Below are positions 8,714 through 17,725 of a stretch of DNA of 64,000 nt, in pieces (positions within the stretch are counted from its first letter, which is position 1; every line of letters starts with the position of its first letter). The translations under genes and the position numbers were made by a program. The notes below the pieces were generated by a model. It searched no databases and was not told the origin of the DNA. It saw nothing but the letters and a program-made list of their open reading frames with translations. The DNA is taken from assembly GCF_017357005.1 (NCBI RefSeq), contig NZ_CP071589.1:310001-374000 (forward strand). The letters run 5' to 3'. Source of the stretch: Staphylococcus simiae (GTDB taxonomy: Bacteria > Bacillota > Bacilli > Staphylococcales > Staphylococcaceae).

Positions 8714-9808
8714 TTAAACTTTACGATAGCGTTTCAAGCCAATGATGTTGAGTACTGTAAAAATGGTAATAAATACAAACAATACTAATAAATCAATCCA
8801 TATATTTTGCCAGCCTTGCCCTTTAATCATAATATTAGTTAAAGCATCTCCAGCATATCTTAGTGGAAATAGATAGCCTAAGTTTGCTAGCCATGGCGTC
8901 ATATTCTCAAGTGGGAAAATACCTGAAAAGAATACTTGTGGTACAGCGATTAATGGAATGAACTGTATCATTTGGAATTCAGAATTAGCAAAAGTAGAAA
9001 CAAAGATACCCATTGTTAATGCTGTAAATGCTAATAAAATATTAACAATTAATACCAAATATAGTGGTCCGGCTAAGTCAATTTTTAATAAATATATGGA
9101 AAATAGTACAATGATTAAAGTTTGAATAATTGCGAACAAACCATAACCCGCTAAATAACCAAAGACAAGTTCACTACGTTTGACCGATGTTGCTAATAAA
9201 CGTTCTAATGTACCAGATGTACGTTCTCTTAATAAGGCAATACCAGAAATTAAAAAGACGAAAAAGAAGACAAAGAATCCCATTAATATTGGGAACATTT
9301 TAGTGAAATAAGTACTATCTGCATCACCATATAAATAATGATTAGCCATTGTTAATTGATTATTGTTACTTTGTGCCTTGGATGTCATTTGCTTAGGTAA
9401 TTGATTGATGATTGACTTGATATCGTTCATTTTATCTTGTTGAAGTGCTTGAGCCGTTAATTGTTTAATCGTCTGTGTCTTACTTGGGTCTTCATTGGTA
9501 TATGTGACCTCAAGTTTATGATCATTTTTAGTTATCAATGCATCGAGATTATGGTTTTCAATTGTAGCTTTGTCAGTATTGTTATATTTGATATCTATGA
9601 TGTCTAAATCTTTATGCTTCATTTGTTCCGTGATATTGTGTGGCACATTGTCAGTGACACCTAATCTTAGTGATGTATCTTCATTACTATTAAAAATAAA
9701 ATACATCAGTGTTAAGATGACTAGGGGTGCTAAGAACATTAAAGCGAGTGTACGTTTGTCTCTTAATAATTCAGTTAATACTCTTATGATAATGGCGTTT
9801 AATCTCAT
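8714..9808 (-). CDS. ABC-2 type exporter, membrane subunit
   Basis: A 364-residue permease: one N-terminal helix, an extracellular loop of about 130 residues, then five C-terminal helices with the ABC-2 signature near LRERTSGTLERLLATSVKR (around residue 195). Its ATG overlaps the stop of the ATPase gene by four bases (ATGA), so they are co-translated. The pair resembles drug or lipid exporters of the DrrAB/YhfQ kind; the substrate is unknown. The divergent TetR gene is the likely regulator. Confidence 0.85.
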   Translation of the reverse strand: MRLNAIIIRVLTELLRDKRTLALMFLAPLVILTLMYFIFNSNEDTSLRLGVTDNVPHNITEQMKHKDLDIIDIKYNNTDKATIENHNLDALITKNDHKLEVTYTNEDPSKTQTIKQLTAQALQQDKMNDIKSIINQLPKQMTSKAQSNNNQLTMANHYLYGDADSTYFTKMFPILMGFFVFFFVFLISGIALLRERTSGTLERLLATSVKRSELVFGYLAGYGLFAIIQTLIIVLFSIYLLKIDLAGPLYLVLIVNILLAFTALTMGIFVSTFANSEFQMIQFIPLIAVPQVFFSGIFPLENMTPWLANLGYLFPLRYAGDALTNIMIKGQGWQNIWIDLLVLFVFITIFTVLNIIGLKRYRKV

Positions 9809-10533
9809 GATTCTTCACCTTCTTCTGCTTTTAAAAATACTTCTGCAATTGTGTGAGCGTTAAATTGTTGCTTTAAGTCGTCTGGTGATCCTAGTGCGAA
9901 GAGTTGACCATCGATAATTAAGCCTACTTGATCACAACGTTCAGCTTCATCCATCACATGTGTTGTAACGATGATACTCTTGCCTTGTTGGGCAAAGGAT
10001 GTTAATTGTTGCCAAATGGACTGACGTAAACTTGGATCAATTCCAACAGTAGGTTCATCTAAAATGATTAAGTCAGGATCTTGTAATAAAGCAATAGCTA
10101 ATGATAAACGACGTTTCATACCACCTGAAAAGGTTGAAACTGTTTTGTTTAAGGCATTAGTAAGTTGAACAAATTCTAAGTTGCTGTTTATAGCAGTAGT
10201 AAGGCTTTGACCATGTAAACCTGATAGTTTACCAAAAAATGTTAGATTCTCTTTAGCTGTTAATCCACTATATAAGGCATCTGTTTGCCCCATATAACCG
10301 ATACGAGATAAGATTTGGCGATTAGGAATACGCTGGCCGAAAATATCAGCTTGACCACTATCTAATTTTTCCATACCTAATAAACATTTAATCGTCGTAG
10401 TCTTACCGGAGCCACTTGGTCCAATTAGACCTAAAATTTGCCCTTGTGCAACTTCGATGGAAATATCCTTTAAAATGGGTTGTTTATTATAAGATTTATT
10501 GGCATGTTTTAATCGTGCAGTTATGTTTACCAT
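9805..10533 (-). CDS. ABC exporter ATP-binding subunit
   Basis: A 242-residue ATPase with Walker A GPSGSGKTTTIK (near residue 38), the ABC signature STFSGGMKRRLSLA (near 135) and Walker B LIILDEPTVGID (near 155). It pairs with the overlapping ABC-2 permease. GGAGG precedes the ATG. Transcribed divergently from a TetR-family gene with a 137-base intergenic region containing repeated motifs. Confidence 0.9.
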   Translation of the reverse strand: MVNITARLKHANKSYNKQPILKDISIEVAQGQILGLIGPSGSGKTTTIKCLLGMEKLDSGQADIFGQRIPNRQILSRIGYMGQTDALYSGLTAKENLTFFGKLSGLHGQSLTTAINSNLEFVQLTNALNKTVSTFSGGMKRRLSLAIALLQDPDLIILDEPTVGIDPSLRQSIWQQLTSFAQQGKSIIVTTHVMDEAERCDQVGLIIDGQLFALGSPDDLKQQFNAHTIAEVFLKAEEGEES

Positions 10534-10670
10534 GATAATCCCTCCTTGTTAATAGACACTGTGTAAAATAAATGTCACCATGAGTATAAGACAAAATAAA
10601 TTGGTCACTAGCATAAAGTTAATATAACTAGACATTTACATATAAAATGTACAATAAAAGTAGGGATAAT
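10534..10670. promoter_or_regulatory. Divergent ABC/TetR control region with direct repeats
   Basis: AAAATAAAT followed by GTCAC (10565-10578) and AAAATAAATTGGTCAC (10593-10608) are two similarly oriented near-copies about 30 bases apart between the divergent genes. They are candidate TetR-type binding sites, but this rests only on repetition and position. Confidence 0.35.
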
Positions 10671-11234
10671 ATGGATGAACAACAATTTACGGATACAAGA
10701 ATCGTTAAAACTAAGCACAAAATACGCCAAGGTTTATTAGAGTTATTGCTAGATAAGTCGTTTGATGATATTGCAATTAAAGATATTTGCCAACAATCCG
10801 GTGTGAGTCGTGCCACGTTTTATCTACATTATAAAGATAAAAATGATTTGATTATTAAATTGCAACATGAAGTGATGACTAAAGGTAAGCGTATGATGCT
10901 AAATCAACTAAATACGTCAAGAAAAGCATTTTTTAAGACTATTTTAAATTTTTGGCAACAAGAAGGAGAAATTATACTGTTATTAATTTCGGATAAAGGT
11001 TCAGAATTAATAAGACAACAAGTGAAGAAAATGTTACAAGCTAATATTGAAGTAAACATCATTCCTATTGTGCGTACGCAACATTTATCCACTAAAGAGA
11101 AATATTTTTTAGTTATTTTTTTAAGCAATGCGATATTTGGTGTGATACAAGATTGGGTTAACCGTGGTAGGCCAGAAACTGTTGAAGAAGTTGCGGGGAT
11201 TATGGATAAGATTATTGCTTCTGCTTTTAAATAA
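10671..11234 (+). CDS. TetR/AcrR-family transcriptional regulator
   Basis: A 187-residue TetR protein. The N-terminal HTH is clear (IAIKDICQQSGVSRATFYLHYKDKNDL, residues about 32-56) and the C-terminal ligand domain ends in the TetR_C-like WVNRGRPET region. ATG 10671 is chosen because TAGGG lies just upstream; the earlier in-frame ATG at 10647 has no SD. The divergent position next to the ABC exporter suggests it represses those genes in response to an exported compound. Confidence 0.85.
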   Translation: MDEQQFTDTRIVKTKHKIRQGLLELLLDKSFDDIAIKDICQQSGVSRATFYLHYKDKNDLIIKLQHEVMTKGKRMMLNQLNTSRKAFFKTILNFWQQEGEIILLLISDKGSELIRQQVKKMLQANIEVNIIPIVRTQHLSTKEKYFLVIFLSNAIFGVIQDWVNRGRPETVEEVAGIMDKIIASAFK

Positions 11235-11338
11235 TAAATGACTGCAACGAGGTAACAAGAAATGTCGTTAACAGTAAATAAACATGTTAAAATAATAACA
11301 ATTTACATGGCTTTCAAAATCGTGAAGGGGATGGTAGT

Positions 11339-11881
11339 ATGTTTGAACTTACAGTGAATGAGCATATAAGTCTAAAAGGGTTGGAATTAGCAGATGCGAA
11401 TGCATTATTTAATCTTGTAGATAATTCACGAGAGACACTTGGACAATGGTTGCCTTGGGTGCCGTTAACTAAAGAACCATCTGACAGTGAAGCATTTATC
11501 AGAGGTGCTATTCAACAATATAATCAAGAAAATGGTGTGCATTGTGGGATTTGGTACGATGGTCAACTAGCTGGTGTCATAGGACTGCACTATATCGATC
11601 GTATGAATCAACGGACATCTATTGGTTATTATTTAGCTAAACAATTCGAAGGACAAGGTATTATGACCGAATCAACACAAGCGCTAATTGACTATTGCTT
11701 TACAGAACTTCGTTTGAATCGTGTTGAAATTATGACGGCAGTAAATAATTTTAAAAGCCAAGCGATTCCGAAACGACTGGGATTCACTGAAGAAGGCATA
11801 TTACGACAAGATGAATTACTTAATGGACAATTTTCATCAAGCTATGTCTTTAGTTTGTTGAAATCGGAATATCAACAATAA
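11339..11881 (+). CDS. GNAT-family N-acetyltransferase (RimJ/RimL type)
   Basis: A 180-residue acetyltransferase of the ribosomal-protein-serine type. The acetyl-CoA-binding segment is YYLAKQFEGQGIMTESTQALI (near residue 100) and the RVEIMTAVNNFKSQAIPKRLGF block follows at about 130-155. Relatives acetylate protein N-termini or small amines; the substrate is unknown. AAGGGGATGG supplies the SD. It stands alone and ends at a terminator. Confidence 0.85.
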   Translation: MFELTVNEHISLKGLELADANALFNLVDNSRETLGQWLPWVPLTKEPSDSEAFIRGAIQQYNQENGVHCGIWYDGQLAGVIGLHYIDRMNQRTSIGYYLAKQFEGQGIMTESTQALIDYCFTELRLNRVEIMTAVNNFKSQAIPKRLGFTEEGILRQDELLNGQFSSSYVFSLLKSEYQQ

Positions 11882-11902
11882 ATATAAATATGATATAGCG
11901 AG

Positions 11903-11936
11903 CAGTGTTCTAATAGAGCACTGTTTTTTAATTTTT
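11903..11936 (+). terminator. Terminator after the GNAT gene
   Basis: CAGTGTTC pairs with GAGCACTG (one G-T pair), followed by TTTTTT. Confidence 0.8.
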
Positions 11937-11966
11937 TTACTAAATTTTAAAAAATCAAAACTGTTG

Positions 11967-12015
11967 TTGACACTATTCTAAGTTAACCATATAATTACTT
12001 TGATAATGATTATCA
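11967..12015 (+). promoter_or_regulatory. fepABC promoter with Fur box
   Basis: TTGACA (11967-11972), a 17-base spacer and TATAAT (11990-11995) form a consensus promoter. Directly downstream TGATAATGATTATCA (12001-12015) is a perfect 7-1-7 Fur box over the start site, so iron-loaded Fur should shut the operon. The 5' leader before fepA is about 150 bases. Confidence 0.88.
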
Positions 12016-12163
12016 GTCGCACAATTTAAATAGTACAATAGCTTTGAATACTTTATTCAAGGACTATAACAGTGTTGAGTGGATATAAAACTTTCCTAAT
12101 TAACATTGTAATCATACATATATGACTGATAATTAAATTTTAAAAATTTGATGAGGTGTCAGG

Positions 12164-13018
12164 ATGAAAAAGTTAACAACGGTATTATTAGCATCAACAT
12201 TATTAATTGCAGCATGTGGTAATGACGACAGTAAAAAAGAATCTTCAGACTCATCTAAAAAAGATGACAGTACTAAAGCAGAATTGAAACAAGCAACGAA
12301 AGCTTATGATAAATATACTGATGAACAGTTAAATGAATTCTTAAAAGGAACTGAAAAATTTGTTACAGCAATCAAAGATGATGATATGGATAAAGCAAAA
12401 GAATTATATCCTAAAGTACGTATGTATTACGAACGTTCAGAGCCTGTCGCTGAAGCATTTGGTGATTTGGATCCTAAGATTGATGCACGTTTAGCTGATA
12501 TGAAGGAAGAAAAGAAAGAAGATGAATGGACAGGGTATCATAAAATCGAAAAATCTTTATATGAAGACAACAAAATCGATGCTACAACTAAAAAAGATGC
12601 TGACCAATTATTAAAAGATGCTAAAGAATTACATGCGAAAGCAGACACTTTAGATATTACTCCAAAATTAATGTTACAAGGTTCAGTAGACTTATTAAAT
12701 GAAGTATCAACTTCTAAAATAACAGGTGAAGAAGAAATTTATTCACATACGGATTTATATGACTTCAAAGCAAACATTGAAGGTGCACAAAAGATTTACG
12801 AATTATTTAAACCAGCTTTAGAGAAAAAAGATAAAAAATTAAGTAAAGACATTCAAAAGAACTTTGATAAAGTCAATGCTTTATTAGATAAATACAAAGA
12901 TGGTAACGGTGGTTATGAATCATTCGAAAAAGTATCTAAAAAAGATCGTAAAGAATTTGCAGATGCTGTCAACTCACTTGGTGAACCATTAAGTAAAATG
13001 GCTGTGATCACAGAATGA
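12164..13018 (+). CDS. fepA: FepA, EfeO/M75-like iron-uptake lipoprotein
   Basis: A 284-residue lipoprotein: the signal peptide ends in a lipobox LIAAC at about residues 14-18, followed by an acidic Ser/Lys-rich linker. The rest is an EfeO/imelysin (peptidase M75) domain with the metal-site HxxE motif (HKIEK) near residue 126. In S. aureus the FepABC system is reported to support iron acquisition from haem. The stop overlaps the fepB start (ATGATGA), showing translational coupling. Confidence 0.85.
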   Translation: MKKLTTVLLASTLLIAACGNDDSKKESSDSSKKDDSTKAELKQATKAYDKYTDEQLNEFLKGTEKFVTAIKDDDMDKAKELYPKVRMYYERSEPVAEAFGDLDPKIDARLADMKEEKKEDEWTGYHKIEKSLYEDNKIDATTKKDADQLLKDAKELHAKADTLDITPKLMLQGSVDLLNEVSTSKITGEEEIYSHTDLYDFKANIEGAQKIYELFKPALEKKDKKLSKDIQKNFDKVNALLDKYKDGNGGYESFEKVSKKDRKEFADAVNSLGEPLSKMAVITE

Positions 13019-14244
13019 TGAAAGAAGACGACCACAAAGAAGAAACTGGTTATTCAAGACGTTCTTTCTTGAAAATGCTAGGTGTCGGTGGTGCCGGTGT
13101 TGCTATAGGTGCCAGTGGTGTAGGTAGTGTTTGGTCTTTTAAATCGATGTTTGATACACCAGAAGATACTGATAAAGACGCCTATGAATTCTATGGCAAG
13201 GTACAATCTGGAATTACGACACCCACACAAAAAACATGTAACTTTGTAGCTTTAGACTTAAAAGATAAAAATTTAAGTGCGGTTAAAGAGATGTTTAAAG
13301 AATGGACGAAGATGGCAGATAGAATGATGGACGGTGACGCAGTAGAAAAAGGTGGCAAAAATCCTTTAATGCCACCTGTAGATACTGGTGAAGCAATGAG
13401 TCTTAGTGCTAATAAGTTAACAATTACGTTTGGTGTTAGTAAATCAATGATGAAGAAAATTGGACTTTCAAGTAAGATTCCAAAAGATTTTAAAGATTTA
13501 CCTCATTTCCCTAATGATCAATTAGAAGAAGACTATAGTGATGGGGACATTATGATCCAAGCATGTTCTAATGATTCACAAGTGTCATTTCATGCCGTCC
13601 ATAATTTAGTACGCCCTTTTAGAGATGTAGTAAAAGTTCGATGGTCTCAATCAGGTTTCATCTCTGCCAAAGGTAAAGAAACACCAAGAAACTTAATGGC
13701 TTTTAAAGATGGCACAATCAATCCAAGAAAGAATAATGAACTCAAAGATTATGTCTTTATTAAAGATGGTTGGGCTAAACAAGGGACATATTGTATCGTA
13801 CGTCGTATTCAAATCCATATTGAAACTTGGGACCGTACGTCATTAGAAGAGCAAGAGGCTACATTTGGACGTAAGCGTCAATCAGGGGCACCTTTAACTG
13901 GTGGCAAAGAATTTGATGAGATAGATTTAAAAGCAAAAGATAGTACAGGTGAGCTTGTCATTGATAAAGATGCGCATGCTAGATTAGCTAAAGAAGCGAA
14001 CACATCTATTTTACGTCGTGCTTATAATTATATTGATGGTACAGATGAAAGAACAGGTAATTTTGAAACCGGTTTAATATTTATTGCATTTCAACAATCG
14101 CCACAACAATTTATAGATATTCAAAATAATTTAGGTAGAAATGATAAGTTAAATGAATATATTACACATAGGGCATCGGCATCCTTCTTAGTGCTACCTG
14201 GAGTTAAAAAAGGAGGATACCTAGGTGAAACATTATTTGACTAA
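13015..14244 (+). CDS. fepB: FepB, Tat-exported DyP-type peroxidase
   Basis: A 409-residue dye-decolorizing-peroxidase family protein (EfeB/FepB). The N-terminus has a twin-arginine signal, SRRSFLK, followed by a Gly/Ala/Val-rich core. The DyP fingerprint appears as AFKDGTINPR near residue 230. The family binds haem. Adjacent, convergent tatAC encodes the export machinery this substrate needs. ATG 13015 and ATG 13018 are both possible starts. The C-terminus overlaps fepC by 20 bases and contains its SD. Confidence 0.88.
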   Translation: MMKEDDHKEETGYSRRSFLKMLGVGGAGVAIGASGVGSVWSFKSMFDTPEDTDKDAYEFYGKVQSGITTPTQKTCNFVALDLKDKNLSAVKEMFKEWTKMADRMMDGDAVEKGGKNPLMPPVDTGEAMSLSANKLTITFGVSKSMMKKIGLSSKIPKDFKDLPHFPNDQLEEDYSDGDIMIQACSNDSQVSFHAVHNLVRPFRDVVKVRWSQSGFISAKGKETPRNLMAFKDGTINPRKNNELKDYVFIKDGWAKQGTYCIVRRIQIHIETWDRTSLEEQEATFGRKRQSGAPLTGGKEFDEIDLKAKDSTGELVIDKDAHARLAKEANTSILRRAYNYIDGTDERTGNFETGLIFIAFQQSPQQFIDIQNNLGRNDKLNEYITHRASASFLVLPGVKKGGYLGETLFD

Positions 14245-15940
14245 AATAGCCATGACTTTAATGATCATCCTTATGGCATATAGTATGATTCCAACAGATG
14301 GTCATATTGTTAAAGCGCAATCAATTAGTGATGTCTACAGTACAATTACAGATGCTAAATCAACAATTAGTGATGACAAAGCATCAAAAGCTGATAAAGA
14401 TAAAGCTATCAAACAAGTATCAACAGATATTGATAACTTAAAAGTTAAAGACAATAAACAAGGTAAAGCTGTTAAAAAAGATGTAAAGGCATTAGAGAAA
14501 GCTAAAAGCACATCACAGCAACAAGATAAGTTGTCAGATTTAACAAAATCATTAATTGCTTATGAAGAAAAGCTTGATAGTAAAGATGCATCTTCTAAAA
14601 TCAAATCGTTACAACAACAAGTTGATGCTAAAGATAAAGCTATGCAAAAGGCAATTAAAGATAAAGATAAGAATGATTTAGAAAGCTTAAATACGAGTTT
14701 AAATCAAATTTGGACGAGTAATGAAACAGTTATTCGTAATTATGATGCTAATCAATATGGTCAAATTGAAGTTGCACTGATGCAATTGAGAGTGGCAGTT
14801 CAAAAAGAACCATTAGATACGAATAAGGTAAAAAATGCTTGGACAACATTCAAGTCAAATATTGATAACGTAGATAAAAAGCAAAACAGTAAAAATGATA
14901 GTAAGTATAAAGTGACGCAACTTAATGATGAATTAGAGAAAGCGATTAAAGCTATTGATGATAATAATTTATCTCAAGCAGATACAGCACTTAGTCATTT
15001 CATACAAATTTGGCCTTATGTAGAAGGTAAAATTCAAACTAAAGATGGCGCACTGTATACTAAAATTGAGGACAAAATTCCTTACTATCAAAGTGTCTTA
15101 GATAATTCCAATAAAGACCGTATTAAAGGTGGATTAGAAGAAATAAATAGTCAAATTAAAGATACGGTTGGACATAGTTATTCATTTGTCGATGTGATGA
15201 TTATCTTCTTACGTGAAGGGTTAGAAGTATTACTTATAGTCATGACACTAACTACAATGACACGTAATGTTAAAGACACTAAAGGTACAGCAAGTGTCAT
15301 TAGTGGTGCACTTGTAGGTTTAATTTTAAGTATTGCGTTAGCCGTCGTTTTTGTACAAACACTAGGCAATAGTGGTATTTTACGTGAAGGTATGGAAGCG
15401 GGCTTAGGTATTATTGCAGTAGTATTAATGTTTGTTGTTGGTATTTGGATGCATAATCGCTCAAATGCAAAACGCTGGAACGATATGATTAAACAAATGT
15501 ATCAAAATGCCATAAGTAATGGTAACTTAATACTATTAGCTACGATCGGACTGATTTCTGTCTTACGTGAAGGTGTAGAAGTAATTATTTTCTACATGGG
15601 TATGGTAGGCGAATTGGCTACTAAAGATTTTGTTATTGGTATTGCCTTAGCCATCGTCATACTTATTATTTTCGCTTTACTATTTAGATTTATAATTAAA
15701 TTAATTCCTATATTCTATATTTTCAGGGTGTTGTCTATTTTAATCTTTGTGATGGCATTCAAGATGTTAGGTGTTAGTATTCAAAAATTACAATTACTAG
15801 GTGTTATGCCAAGACATGGTATAGAAGGATTACCAACAATTAATTGGTTAGGATTCTATCCTAGTGTTGAAACTGTCTTAGCACAAGTGGTTTACGTTGT
15901 ATGCATTGCATGCTTCGTCTTACTAAAACGAAAAAAATAA
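14225..15940 (+). CDS. fepC: FepC, FTR1-family iron permease with extracytoplasmic domain
   Basis: A 571-residue fusion: signal-like N-terminus, a Lys/Asp-rich helical extracellular region to about residue 310, then an FTR1/EfeU permease with seven or so helices. Iron-ligand REGxE motifs are seen at about 330 (REGLE), 387 (REGME) and 448 (REGVE). It is the membrane component of the FepABC system. The start is GTG 14225, with AAAGGAGG inside the end of fepB. The gene ends at a strong terminator facing tatC. Confidence 0.88.
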   Translation: MKHYLTKIAMTLMIILMAYSMIPTDGHIVKAQSISDVYSTITDAKSTISDDKASKADKDKAIKQVSTDIDNLKVKDNKQGKAVKKDVKALEKAKSTSQQQDKLSDLTKSLIAYEEKLDSKDASSKIKSLQQQVDAKDKAMQKAIKDKDKNDLESLNTSLNQIWTSNETVIRNYDANQYGQIEVALMQLRVAVQKEPLDTNKVKNAWTTFKSNIDNVDKKQNSKNDSKYKVTQLNDELEKAIKAIDDNNLSQADTALSHFIQIWPYVEGKIQTKDGALYTKIEDKIPYYQSVLDNSNKDRIKGGLEEINSQIKDTVGHSYSFVDVMIIFLREGLEVLLIVMTLTTMTRNVKDTKGTASVISGALVGLILSIALAVVFVQTLGNSGILREGMEAGLGIIAVVLMFVVGIWMHNRSNAKRWNDMIKQMYQNAISNGNLILLATIGLISVLREGVEVIIFYMGMVGELATKDFVIGIALAIVILIIFALLFRFIIKLIPIFYIFRVLSILIFVMAFKMLGVSIQKLQLLGVMPRHGIEGLPTINWLGFYPSVETVLAQVVYVVCIACFVLLKRKK

Positions 15941-15966
15941 AAACAGGCTGTGATGGCCTGTTTTTT
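15939..15966 (+). terminator. Terminator after fepC
   Basis: AAACAGGC pairs with GCCTGTTT around a short loop, followed by T-rich sequence, directly at the fepC stop. Confidence 0.85.
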
Positions 15967-15999
15967 ATATTGCTCATGAATCATAATGTCATTTTTTAA

Positions 16000-16050
16000 G
16001 GACTAATACATTAGCAGAGAAGATTAATGCGCTCTCTAATGTGTTAGTCC
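16000..16050. repeat. Long inverted repeat between fepC and tatC
   Basis: GGACTAATACATTAG (16000-16014) pairs with CTAATGTGTTAGTCC (16036-16050) with one G-T pair. It lies just beyond the tatC stop and probably forms the tatC 3' end structure, but lacks a clear T-run. Confidence 0.55.
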
Positions 16051-16055
16051 TATTG

Positions 16056-16802
16056 TTATTGTCTATAAGTGATTTTGACGATTAACATACTAAACTCAAA
16101 TAATAAGATAAGTGGTAATGTTAATAAAATATTTAATGTTAAGTCTGGTGGTGCAATAATGCTAGCAGTCACAAAACAAGCAAAATAAATATATTTACGA
16201 TAATGTTTCAGCGCATGTGCATCAATAAGTCCAAATTTAGCTAATCCCATAAAAAGAATAGGCAATTGGAATAACACACCAAAGACGAGTAGCCAACGTA
16301 TTAATTCACCAAGATAGGCCTTAAAGCCAATGACTGGATCAATATGTAATGTGGCTGATAATTTTAAAGAAAAGTTAATAATAAGTGGGAAGCCGATATA
16401 AAAGGCAAACACCACTCCAACAATAAATAACAGTGCACTAAAAATGCTATATTTATAGATAAAATGACGTTCATGATGATGTAGTCCTGGTGACACAAAA
16501 GACCATAATTGATAAAAAATGACAGGTGATACCAAACAAAGTGCAATAAAGAATATAACCATGACATATATTTGAATCATCTCAGTAAAAGAAAATGCAT
16601 GAAGTACGACATGTGCACGCGTAATGTATGAAATGAATGATGTCATCCACCAAAATGATGAAATATAGACAATCACTACTGAGATTACAAAGCACACTAA
16701 TATTGTGACGATGCGTTGACGTAATTCACTAAAATGTTCAAGCAAAGAATGATAGTCACTAGTGTTCTCGCTGTTGTTTGGATTCCTTACTGGGTGTGTC
16801 AT
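16056..16802 (-). CDS. tatC: Sec-independent translocase subunit TatC
   Basis: A 248-residue protein with six hydrophobic helices. The TatC N-terminal signature is [12 protein letters not shown] (near residue 20) and [13 protein letters not shown] lies near 105. It binds the twin-arginine signal and forms the receptor complex with TatA. It overlaps tatA by 44 bases and has only a weak SD, so coupled translation is likely. The obvious local substrate is FepB. Confidence 0.92.
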   Translation of the reverse strand: MTHPVRNPNNSENTSDYHSLLEHFSELRQRIVTILVCFVISVVIVYISSFWWMTSFISYITRAHVVLHAFSFTEMIQIYVMVIFFIALCLVSPVIFYQLWSFVSPGLHHHERHFIYKYSIFSALLFIVGVVFAFYIGFPLIINFSLKLSATLHIDPVIGFKAYLGELIRWLLVFGVLFQLPILFMGLAKFGLIDAHALKHYRKYIYFACFVTASIIAPPDLTLNILLTLPLILLFEFSMLIVKITYRQ

Positions 16803-16974
16803 GAGAATCTTTATCTAAATCATCAGCTGCTGATTTAAACTCTTTTAAAGTAGAACCTATGGCACGACCAAATTGTGGTAATTTTTTAGGTCCAAAAATA
16901 ATTAAAGCGATAATACTAATTACTACTAAACTTGTAGGACCTGTAATACCTAAGACAAAAGTATTTGCTAACAT
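16759..16974 (-). CDS. tatA: Sec-independent translocase subunit TatA
   Basis: A 71-residue protein with one N-terminal membrane helix, the conserved [20 protein letters not shown] amphipathic region and a charged tail, which is diagnostic of TatA/E. ATG 16974 is chosen because GAGGTGG (16981-16987) is six bases upstream; ATG 16980 is possible, and ATG 16989 overlaps the SD. A Fur box lies about 50 bases upstream, tying the Tat system to iron limitation together with fepABC. Confidence 0.88.
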   Translation of the reverse strand: MLANTFVLGITGPTSLVVISIIALIIFGPKKLPQFGRAIGSTLKEFKSAADDLDKDSHDTPSKESKQQREH

Positions 16975-17025
16975 GTTCATCCACCTCATTTCTTTCGTAA
17001 TGTATAGTATTAACTGTATACCTAA

Positions 17026-17040
17026 CGATAATGATTATCA
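17026..17040. promoter_or_regulatory. Fur box upstream of tatAC
   Basis: CGATAATGATTATCA matches the 7-1-7 Fur consensus with one mismatch and is nearly identical to the fepA box. It is positioned to repress tatAC in iron-replete cells. Confidence 0.8.
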
Positions 17041-17085
17041 ATGAAAATTTACGCAAATATTAAAAATATTGTTTCATAAGCTGAG

Positions 17086-17475
17086 TTACTGTGGTATTTG
17101 TTCAGAAACTATAGCGTTGTCTTGTAAATCTAAATAAGTACAAGTACCTTGATTAATATCAATTAACCATTTATAAATTCCAGCTTGTGCTATTTCATTA
17201 CAAAATGTTGGAAAATCAGTTTGACCTTGTTGATGTCTAATTAATACATCTTGTACGACTTTGACATCAGCTATGCCTGCTATATTGCTATTAGCTTTAA
17301 CTGATTCGGCAATAACATCTTCTTCCATTGGATGAATATATGTAGCAATGCCTTTTTGTATATTGACGGTATTGTACGTCATACCCATGTCTTTAAATGC
17401 TGCGAATAATTTAGGGAAATCGACACCAGTATATTGTTGATGTGCTTGTTCTATTGCTGATAATGAAAATTCCAT
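17086..17475 (-). CDS. DUF1398 family protein
   Basis: A 129-residue soluble protein of the DUF1398 (YbcV-like, sometimes labelled phage envelope protein) family, recognised by the DFPKLFAAFKDMGMTYN region near residue 20 and FCNEIAQAGIYKWLIDI near 95. No signal peptide or membrane segment. No function is established. A good AAAGGAG precedes the ATG. It stands alone upstream of tatAC on the same strand, separated by the Fur-box region. Confidence 0.75.
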   Translation of the reverse strand: MEFSLSAIEQAHQQYTGVDFPKLFAAFKDMGMTYNTVNIQKGIATYIHPMEEDVIAESVKANSNIAGIADVKVVQDVLIRHQQGQTDFPTFCNEIAQAGIYKWLIDINQGTCTYLDLQDNAIVSEQIPQ

Positions 17476-17725
17476 AATGAATAACTCCTTTATTGTTATG
17501 TTTTATTTTATAAATAGAAGGCAATAATATATTGTTCATTAGTCATAACATAGAACATTTAGTACTGCAATCTCTATGACAGCAATATTGATTATGGCGT
17601 ATGACAATAGAATTGTAAAAGTATATAGCTTACCACCATTTTATAAGGGGAATTGTTTAACAATTCATATTATTTAGACTTATACTTAGTATGTATTGGA
17701 AGTTAATATATAGGAGGATCTGTCT

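Noticed and set aside
16364..16567. Minus-strand ORF inside tatC
   Set aside because: A shadow frame of tatC with no SD or independent motif.
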